Shown: positions 42,538 through 47,918 of the stretch, piece by piece
Layout of the letters: every line of letters starts with the position of its first letter
Position numbering within the stretch: the first letter of the stretch is position 1
NCBI GenBank assembly: GCA_028278225.1
Contig: JANQEU010000057.1
Location: forward strand, 1 to 47,918
Reading direction: 5' to 3'
DNA: 47,918 nucleotides
DNA from: Cyclobacteriaceae bacterium
Lineage (GTDB): Bacteria > Bacteroidota > Bacteroidia > Cytophagales > Cyclobacteriaceae
Position numbers and translations under genes: made by a program
The notes under the pieces: generated by a model
Told to the model about the DNA's origin: nothing
Database searches by the model: none
What the model saw: only the letters and a program-made list of their open reading frames with translations

Positions 42538-43122
42538 ATGAATTACCGTTATTATTTGCCATTTGTTGTCCTCTTCATTGTGAATGAACTAACAGCACAA
42601 AGCTTACCGTATTACGAAATTCCACCATACCCGGAATCGTTTTCAGCCGGAACTGTAGCAGGCAGAATGGTGGATGGACTGGGATACAGATACTATTGGG
42701 CTACAAATGGGTTGAATGAGAACGACCTGGATTATCGACCCTCGAAGGAAGCTCAGAGCGCCCGGGAAACGATCAATCATATTTACGGGCTTTCACTGAC
42801 CATCGTAAATGCCCCTCAGAATATTCCAAATGGTCCCAGGGAAAGATCGGAGATGACTTTCGAAGAAACAAGAAGAGCTACCCTGGAGAATTTCAAAAAA
42901 GCCAGTGAACTGCTGAAATCAGGAAAGGAGGGAGATATGGAGAACTACAAGGTAATTTTCCAGCGGGGTGACAGCCAGTCGGAATTTCCATTCTGGAACA
43001 TGATCAACGGTCCGATTGCCGATGCGATCTACCATACCGGTCAGATTGTTTCATTCCGGAGGACGACAGGAAATCCTATCAATCCCAAGGTGAGTGTCTT
43101 CATGGGCAAGAATCGGAATTGA
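42538..43122 (+). CDS. DinB-like secreted protein
   Basis: The 194-residue protein begins with a signal peptide (YYLPFVVLFIVNELTAQ). The mature part has the four-helix pattern of the DinB/YfiT-like fold: AGTVAGRMVDGLGYRYYWA, LDYRPSKEAQSARETINHIYGLS, TFEETRRATLENFKKASELLK and NMINGPIADAIYHTGQIVSFRR. The His at INHIYG and those in the last helix could be metal ligands. The ATG at 42538 is preferred because it opens the signal peptide; an earlier in-frame ATG at 42508 adds ten unrelated residues. DinB-like domains often act as thiol-dependent metalloenzymes, but a secreted one has no assigned function. Confidence 0.8.
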   Translation: MNYRYYLPFVVLFIVNELTAQSLPYYEIPPYPESFSAGTVAGRMVDGLGYRYYWATNGLNENDLDYRPSKEAQSARETINHIYGLSLTIVNAPQNIPNGPRERSEMTFEETRRATLENFKKASELLKSGKEGDMENYKVIFQRGDSQSEFPFWNMINGPIADAIYHTGQIVSFRRTTGNPINPKVSVFMGKNRN

Positions 43123-43161
43123 TAAAATACATAGCGCTTTTCGTCAACCGGAGAGGTGGGG

Positions 43162-43599
43162 TTAGGATTGTTGCAGGAATTCCTTCAGGTTTTTCTTTAT
43201 AAAGTATTCCCAACCAGCAATGCAACTTTCTCTCGTAAACTCCGGAATATCCCTGGGAAAAGTCTCTAATCCTTCATTGATAAGTCGCAGGACCGTTTGC
43301 CCGTCCTTTTCATTTAATTCAAACGTAACAAAGCCATCACCGGGATATTCCTTATAACTCCAGTGGTATGTGATCTTTTTTAATGGCACTACTTCTGTTA
43401 GTTTCCATATGTGTTGAAAATTGCGATCCCCTGACTGTACATCAAATTTTGTTTCAAATCCGACCACCGGATCAAAAGACGGGATGTTATCAAAGAACCA
43501 TTGCTTCATTTGTTCCACTTTGGTAATGGCATCCCAGACGACATTTGCGGAAGTGTTGAAGGCCTGTTCGACGATTATGGGTTCGTTTGTTTCGCTCAT
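43162..43599 (-). CDS. SRPBCC-domain (AHSA1/ATPase-activator-like) protein
   Basis: The 145-residue protein is a single START/Bet v1-like domain. It has EQAFNTSANVVWDAITKVEQMKQWFF at the start, then VGFETKFDVQSGDRNFQHIWKLTEVVPLKKITYHWSY and GDGFVTFELNEKDGQTVLRLIN, and the last helix ESCIAGWEYFIKKNLKEFL. This is the AHSA1 family pattern, with roles in ligand binding or as small enzymes. The ATG at 43599 (MSETNEPIIVEQAF) is preferred. The open frame continues to 43650, but most of that extension lies in a repeat that recurs at the right end of the window and is not part of the gene. The foldback repeat starts 11 bases upstream. Confidence 0.85.
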   Translation of the reverse strand: MSETNEPIIVEQAFNTSANVVWDAITKVEQMKQWFFDNIPSFDPVVGFETKFDVQSGDRNFQHIWKLTEVVPLKKITYHWSYKEYPGDGFVTFELNEKDGQTVLRLINEGLETFPRDIPEFTRESCIAGWEYFIKKNLKEFLQQS

Positions 43600-43609
43600 T
43601 GAGGTAATA

Positions 43610-43788
43610 TAACGTGAGTTCGGGTTAAGGAATACAAGGTTTGGTCCCAAACCTCAAAAAAACAGTCTTTTCGACGAAGGAAGTGCTCAACAGAGAAATC
43701 TTTCCAGATCATAATATGCTTGAAATAATGATTTCAAACTTATAAAAGTGAAAAGATATCTCATTTCATTCGATATGACTGTTTTTTT
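43610..43788. repeat. Copy 1 of a dispersed repeat containing a foldback element
   Basis: This segment recurs in the same orientation at 47752-47918. The two copies differ by about four substitutions, a one-base indel and a 13-base segment present only in copy 1. The left 40 bases (TAACGTGAGTTCGGGTTAAGG...) precede a 145-bp foldback element at 43650-43794. The window ends before the right end of copy 2, so the full length of the repeat is not known. Confidence 0.85.
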
Positions 43789-43794
43789 GAGGTT
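43650..43794. mobile_element. 145-bp foldback element, MITE-like
   Basis: AACCTCAAAAAAACAGTC (43650-43667) is repeated as its perfect reverse complement at 43777-43794, and the match continues imperfectly to about 26 bases. Inside, GAGAAATCTTT can pair with AAAAGATATCTC and TTGAAAT with ATTTCAA around a four-base loop, so most of the element folds back on itself. It encodes no protein. A near-identical copy lies at 47793 and runs off the window. A MITE-like mobile element is the favoured reading; a structured RNA or terminator is possible. No clear target-site duplication was seen. Confidence 0.6.
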
Positions 43795-43799
43795 GTTAT

Positions 43800-44966
43800 C
43801 TACCTGCTCAATGCCGGCACAATATATTTTCTAAGGACCCTGAATTGCCGTACTCTGGAAGTGTAATTACCCCCGGTAAACACCACGACTGTGTTCAAAT
43901 CCGGGATCACAACAATTTTCTGACCTCCCCAGCCTCCTGCTTCCAAAGCGCTGATCTCCTTACCCTCCGCTGTGAATTGTGGGATCCACCACGAATAGCC
44001 ATATCCCAGGTTCTTTCCATCGGTACCCGGTACATTGATGCTCTGGTTGTTGTAATTGACTGCACTCTTTCTGACCCAATCCTTCGAAATGATCCTTTTT
44101 TCCTTCCACTTGCCATCGTTCAGAAACATTGCACCAATTTTCACCATTGATCGTGGTGTGAGCTTCAGGCCTCCGGCTGCTTCAATGACACCATTGTCAT
44201 GACGGACCGCCCAATCCGCCGTATCTATTTCCATGGGTTTGAACAGATACTCTTTTGAAAACCTGTCAATATCCATACCTGTAGCATGCCTGAGGACCTC
44301 CCCTAATAATACTTGCGAACCGCCATAGTAGGCAAAATGCGTTCCAGGTTCATGGATAACCGGAGCATCCAGGATAAAGCTGACAGGGTCTTTGTCAGTA
44401 AACCAAATTCCGATCACCGGATTTTCAGGACTGCTGTACGGTGCCCCCCACTCGTACCACGAAAGTCCCGATGTCATGGTGAGCAGATGTCCAATGGTCA
44501 TTTTCTCCCGGCCATCAGATTTAAAATGTTGGTGGTCAGGCAGAAAATCGAAAATCGATTGATCCGAACTTGCAATAAATCCCTTATCTATGGCAATTCC
44601 AATGCAGGCCGAAGTAATGCTTTTCGTGACAGAGTGGACAGCATGCTGCTTTTCCATACTCCAATTCGTCAATTCACCATAATGCCTGGGGCCGTCCCAT
44701 TTGTATTGATGTCCGGGAAAATATTCCTCCAACACAAGTTTATTGTCTTTGTAAATGAGCAGGGAATGGATCTCACCAAACTTTCCGTTTTTTGTCCGGT
44801 CAATTCCTTTGCTTAAGATCGAGAAATCGATATCAACTTCATCCGGTGTTCCTACCTCAAGACCGTCATTGATATATTCAGGAGGTTGATAAGCGTATTG
44901 TCCGCTGGATGTGCAGCTAAGGAAAAGCGATATCAGTATGGAGAAAATGTGTGTCGTTCTTTTCAT
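43800..44966 (-). CDS. Serine hydrolase, class C beta-lactamase/penicillin-binding-protein fold
   Basis: The 388-residue protein has a signal peptide with a lipobox-like LFLSC, then a beta-lactamase-family domain. The catalytic SxxK is SVTK at 112-115 in HAVHSVTKSITSACIGIAI. The second motif is the tyrosine in FAYYGGSQVLLGEVL, and a glycine-rich segment GGWGGQKIVVIPDLNTVVVFTGG is near the end. Features such as HLLTMTSGLSWYEWG are standard for this large family of esterases, peptidases and lactamase relatives. It lies two bases after the secreted protein gene at 44969 and is likely co-transcribed. The substrate is unknown. Confidence 0.88.
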   Translation of the reverse strand: MKRTTHIFSILISLFLSCTSSGQYAYQPPEYINDGLEVGTPDEVDIDFSILSKGIDRTKNGKFGEIHSLLIYKDNKLVLEEYFPGHQYKWDGPRHYGELTNWSMEKQHAVHSVTKSITSACIGIAIDKGFIASSDQSIFDFLPDHQHFKSDGREKMTIGHLLTMTSGLSWYEWGAPYSSPENPVIGIWFTDKDPVSFILDAPVIHEPGTHFAYYGGSQVLLGEVLRHATGMDIDRFSKEYLFKPMEIDTADWAVRHDNGVIEAAGGLKLTPRSMVKIGAMFLNDGKWKEKRIISKDWVRKSAVNYNNQSINVPGTDGKNLGYGYSWWIPQFTAEGKEISALEAGGWGGQKIVVIPDLNTVVVFTGGNYTSRVRQFRVLRKYIVPALSR

Positions 44967-44968
44967 GA

Positions 44969-45592
44969 CTAAAAAGTTCCAATTTTAAAAATGATTTGTG
45001 CTGATACACCACGAAGGCTTGTGTCAGTGATGATCCCGTGATCATCTCTTAAAACATATCGAGATCCGGGGTCATAATCGATTCCGTTTACATATCGATA
45101 GGTTACACCAGCGCCAATTCTGAACATTTTGGTGACATTGAGATTTACATTGATACCAGGCTCCATAATGAAGCAGGCATCACCTGTATACTCAAGTGGG
45201 TCGTGTCCGGCTGTGTAATTTCCCACGTCATTATACACACCACCTGCGCCGACCATATTTTCAATGCTGAAATGGATGAGTTTATTGGAGGCAATCATGT
45301 ATTCAAAAAGAGCTCCTCCTCCAAGGAAACCAACCACGATATTGTTTAAACCTTCTACATCCGTGGGATTGGCCAACATGTAAAATTTGCCGCCAACCAC
45401 CATACGATGGTTGATGATCCATCCGCCTTGTCCGCCGAAAAAAATACCGGTTTCGCCATTTATCGATCCTGTCTTCAATATCGGACCACCGTATCCACCA
45501 CTTTCAATCTGCCCATCATACAGGGTTTCTACCTGCGCCATTACCGAGCAGGAAACGAAAGTGAGAAAAAGTATGATTGATAAAGTTTTCAT
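44969..45592 (-). CDS. Secreted beta-rich protein, probable outer-membrane barrel, function unknown
   Basis: The 207-residue protein has a signal peptide (LSIILFLTFVSCSVMAQ) and no recognised domain. Its mature part is rich in glycine and alternating hydrophobic residues (YGGPILKTGSINGETGIFFGGQGGWIINHRMVVGG, GLNNIVVGFLGGGALFEYMIA, MFRIGAGVTYRYVNGIDY) and ends in GVSAQIIFKIGTF, a terminal strand ending in phenylalanine. This suits a small outer-membrane beta barrel. It lies between the acyltransferase-ankyrin gene and the serine hydrolase gene, spaced 47 and two bases. A lipobox-like VSC exists, but the following SVMAQ suggests ordinary cleavage. Confidence 0.72.
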   Translation of the reverse strand: MKTLSIILFLTFVSCSVMAQVETLYDGQIESGGYGGPILKTGSINGETGIFFGGQGGWIINHRMVVGGKFYMLANPTDVEGLNNIVVGFLGGGALFEYMIASNKLIHFSIENMVGAGGVYNDVGNYTAGHDPLEYTGDACFIMEPGINVNLNVTKMFRIGAGVTYRYVNGIDYDPGSRYVLRDDHGIITDTSLRGVSAQIIFKIGTF

Positions 45593-45639
45593 GATTATTG
45601 ATCTAAATGTTCAAAATTTATTTGGGTATAGTTTGTGAC

Positions 45640-47316
45640 TCATTGTAGCATCTCTGCAATTAACGGTCGGGTAGTTTCAATCTGCTCATAGTCCAGGGTT
45701 AAACCCATGGATCCATATACTGATCCGAAGTAATCATAGTAACCTTTCACCATTTCAAAGGGAGCGGTGACTGATCCCAGGGCGGTTGACCCGCTGTTGT
45801 TTTTTATGCTTTTATCCGCGCCTTTTATCAGCAACACTTCAACAATCTCGGTCCGGCAAAAAAATGCTGCAGTATGAAGTGGGGTTGATCCTTCATTATT
45901 TTTGAAGTTGACATCAGCTCCCGCCTCGATCAATACCAGGGCTGCCTCGGTCTTGCCGAACAGTGCGGCGGTAATGAGCGGACTGGATCCACCGGACGGC
46001 TCCCTTTCATCCGGGTCTGAACCGGCTTCAATATTGAGCCAGATAGCTTCTATATCTCCCCTGATCGTCGCCTCATGAAGCCCGATATTCGGTCTCGTTT
46101 CAAGAGTGGATCCTTCACCACCAAGACTGATCGCTGTAAAAAGTACGACAATTAAAGTAGTTGCGGTTGTGACTTTCAGGATGATGTTCCTTGCGAAAAA
46201 CTGCCTGTAAGCACCTACAAGGGCATTGCTGACTGCAAATGTTAGTAAGGTTAATAACAAATATTTAATAAAGACCGGCATACTCAGGTCGACCAATGCC
46301 AGGGCAACTCCGCCCAGCACTACCATATGAATGATGTAAACGTTGTATGAGTTATTGCTCAGCTGACGCGACACCCAGTTGCTTTTATTGAGGTTGAACC
46401 GGAAAACATGTATTAGAATGTATAGGAAAGCCAGCATGGACAGGAGAACGGACATGTAATAGATCATCCTGTCAATTGGACCCGAAACGAAGAAGAAATT
46501 TCTTTCCGGATTGACCATGTTAAAAAAGAAGTTCAGAGCGACAACCGTGTAAACTCCCAGTGAGAGCGTCAATATCACATTCGATGCTATGTAATACTTC
46601 CTGTTTTTTGGAGTCGCAAAAACATCAAGCTCATAGCATAAAGTACCCAGCAGGAAGACCATAAAATAGATCAGCAGTCTTTCTTTTTGGAAATGAAGAA
46701 GTGCAGAATGAAACCAGCCTGTGAGATCTGTGGCTGAAATCACCATACTGTAGAGCAGTCCGATGACAATGATGAGGACCACTGCACCTTTGAGTGGGGT
46801 CTTAAATGATAACAAGTTCAATCTTGACAGGGCCAGATAGGCAAGTTGAAACAGGAATAATACCGGTAAAAACCACAACCAGTTCTGAACCGGGTTATTG
46901 GAAAAGCTACTCAGATCGGTCCCTGTCCGTTCAAACCAGTGAAAGTAGGAAAACCATTCCTCCTGTGGCAAACCCCTGGAATACAGAAATATTGCCTTAT
47001 ACGCAGGTATCAATGTGAGTACTGCCAGCATCCATGGGAGCATAATTCTGTTGAATTTGGCTCTGATATAATCCCATGCTTTCTGACGCTTTAATGAATG
47101 TGGGAGGAAGTACCCCGAAATAAAGAAAAGCGTAAACATCACGAATAGATCAAGGTACATGCCAACCAGACCTAGTGATTCGTTTTTGACGGGGTCAACG
47201 ACTATCCAACCACCCGCCAATGCCGATTGATAAACGAATCCGGCATGATACAGAATGACGAGAAAAATCATAAATGTTCTCAGATTGTCCAAAAAATAGA
47301 TCCGCGTTTTCATCAC
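45640..47316 (-). CDS. Acyltransferase-3 membrane protein fused to C-terminal ankyrin repeats
   Basis: The 558-residue protein has an acyltransferase-3 (OafA/YrhL-type) domain over residues about 1-390. It opens RIYFLDNLRTFMIFLVILYHAGF with the family's conserved R13 and H24, and has about ten membrane helices such as MFTLFFISGYFLPHSL and YYMSVLLSMLAFLYILIHVF. After the last helix, about three ankyrin repeats follow (SSPLITAALFGKTEAALVLIEAGADVNFKNN, GSTPLHTAAFFCRTEIVEVLLIKGADKSIKNN). Fusion of a membrane O-acyltransferase to ankyrin repeats is uncommon. The ankyrin part should bind a protein partner. The ATG at 47316 has a second ATG directly after it. Confidence 0.9.
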   Translation of the reverse strand: MMKTRIYFLDNLRTFMIFLVILYHAGFVYQSALAGGWIVVDPVKNESLGLVGMYLDLFVMFTLFFISGYFLPHSLKRQKAWDYIRAKFNRIMLPWMLAVLTLIPAYKAIFLYSRGLPQEEWFSYFHWFERTGTDLSSFSNNPVQNWLWFLPVLFLFQLAYLALSRLNLLSFKTPLKGAVVLIIVIGLLYSMVISATDLTGWFHSALLHFQKERLLIYFMVFLLGTLCYELDVFATPKNRKYYIASNVILTLSLGVYTVVALNFFFNMVNPERNFFFVSGPIDRMIYYMSVLLSMLAFLYILIHVFRFNLNKSNWVSRQLSNNSYNVYIIHMVVLGGVALALVDLSMPVFIKYLLLTLLTFAVSNALVGAYRQFFARNIILKVTTATTLIVVLFTAISLGGEGSTLETRPNIGLHEATIRGDIEAIWLNIEAGSDPDEREPSGGSSPLITAALFGKTEAALVLIEAGADVNFKNNEGSTPLHTAAFFCRTEIVEVLLIKGADKSIKNNSGSTALGSVTAPFEMVKGYYDYFGSVYGSMGLTLDYEQIETTRPLIAEMLQ

Positions 47317-47751
47317 ATTATTGTTTTAAGTTTTGTCATTTTTCAATGCTGTAAAGTTCCTGCAGGTGATGACGCGGGACTAATCAGGAATGAAGCAAAT
47401 CATATCAAGTTTGATGCGGCGATTGTAACTATGACCAATGGATATAAATTATGGTGCAGGTGATGAAAAATGCCGGCATGTCAAGGATAAATTGTGTGGA
47501 TAATGCGGACTTGCAGCAATAGGCAATTGGAATATTCCCTCATCCACTGATGGATGCAACATCCAAATATCCTGACTCAGGATAAAGAACGATCAATAGA
47601 ATCCACAAGAGCGTCACTGCGAAGTTTTTTGTGCGAATCAATGAGATAGAACAAGATTCCTGAACTCCGCTACGCTCCATCAGGCCTTGCCTGCTTCCGG
47701 GCGAGGTATTACGCAAGAGTGAAGCCGGACAAAATACTCCTCTCCTTAATT
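47317..47751. other. Gene-free stretch with a degenerate dispersed repeat
   Basis: No convincing gene is seen here. Two open frames cross it (47227-47463 plus, 47540-47779 minus). Neither looks like a protein, and the second starts within the foldback repeat. At 47609-47664 the motifs GCGTCACTGCG and AGATTCCTGAA resemble the dispersed repeat also seen at 26105-26136. The stretch from 47660 (CTCCGCTACGCTCCATCAGG) looks like repetitive Bacteroidota intergenic DNA. Confidence 0.4.
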
Positions 47752-47918
47752 TAACGTGAGTTCGGGTTAAGGAATACAAGGTTTATGTCCCAAACCTCAA
47801 AAAAACAGTCTTTTCGACAAAGGAGAAATCTTTGCAGATCATAATATGCTTGAAATAATGATTTCAAACTTATGAAAGTGAAAAGATATCTCATTTTATT
47901 CGATATGACTGTTTTTTT
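47752..47918. repeat. Copy 2 of the dispersed foldback repeat, cut by the window end
   Basis: The segment matches copy 1 at 43610-43788 in the same direction, with the left terminal inverted repeat at 47793-47810. It lacks the 13-base AAGTGCTCAACAG-like segment of copy 1 and ends in the T run of the right inverted repeat at the window edge. The two copies bracket about 4.0 kb containing the serine hydrolase, secreted beta-rich protein and acyltransferase-ankyrin genes. Confidence 0.85.

Noticed and set aside
43600-43650. N-terminal extension of the SRPBCC frame
   Set aside because: Most of these bases belong to the repeat also found at 47752, so they are not part of the gene.
47227-47463. 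Plus-strand 78-residue frame at the right end
   Set aside because: It begins inside the acyltransferase gene on the other strand and shows no recognised domain.

Overview
The window looks like a chromosomal segment of a Bacteroidota bacterium, most likely a Cytophagales-type marine or soil lineage. The evidence is a partial gliding-motility/T9SS C-terminal domain at the left edge, a Na+-NQR operon, an arginine operon of the Bacteroidota type (argG-argC-proC-argD-argF'-argB-argE-argH, with an N-succinylornithine-type carbamoyltransferase), two DUF5916 outer-membrane proteins, a TonB receptor with a carboxypeptidase-regulatory-like domain, and several promoters resembling the Bacteroidota TTG/TAnnTTTG type. 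No rRNA, tRNA, CRISPR array, prophage or complete transposase gene was seen.

Layout. 1-3380 (+): end of a T9SS-type secreted protein, DUF393 protein, fabD, an unlisted 47-aa lipoprotein, cmk and ispH. 3496-8112 (+): nqrA-B-C-D-E, with no nqrF following. 8166-9840 (-): a pirin, and a small membrane protein paired with an XRE regulator. 10056-17000 (+): a 577-residue protein of unknown function with features of an FMN-type TIM barrel and a Cys-rich tail, gluconokinase, a TonB-dependent receptor, a SnoaL-like protein, a DUF502 protein and an unknown membrane-anchored helical protein. 17240-26059 (+): a compact nine-gene arginine operon with overlapping or closely spaced genes, headed by a GNAT protein that is a good candidate for the missing glutamate N-acyltransferase. 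26330-32244 (+): macro-domain protein, AddA/RecB-like helicase-nuclease, DUF5916 protein. 32307-34810: a secreted unknown protein (-), an ECF sigma factor split by a frameshift with two membrane proteins behind it (+), and a 59-aa membrane protein (-). 34891-37805 (-): PadR regulator plus a FtsX/MacB-type permease. 37988-43122: second DUF5916 protein, DUF4399 lipoprotein, D-aminoacylase-like amidohydrolase (-), DinB-like protein. 43162-47316 (-): SRPBCC protein, serine hydrolase, barrel-like secreted protein and an acyltransferase fused to ankyrin repeats. This last block is bracketed by two copies of a foldback repeat.

How the genes work together. The arginine genes encode a linear N-acylated route from glutamate: acyltransferase, ArgB kinase, ArgC reductase, ArgD aminotransferase, ArgF' carbamoyltransferase on acyl-ornithine, ArgE deacylase to citrulline, then ArgG and ArgH to arginine. 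Residue 90 of ArgF' is alanine, which fits succinyl rather than acetyl intermediates. The NQR genes encode five of the six subunits of a sodium-pumping NADH:quinone reductase.

The strongest leads are the 577-residue barrel-like protein, the GNAT/ArgF' pair, the 145-bp foldback element with a near-identical second copy, the split sigma factor, and the NQR operon lacking NqrF. All functional statements come from reading translated sequence and remembered family motifs. No database search was run.
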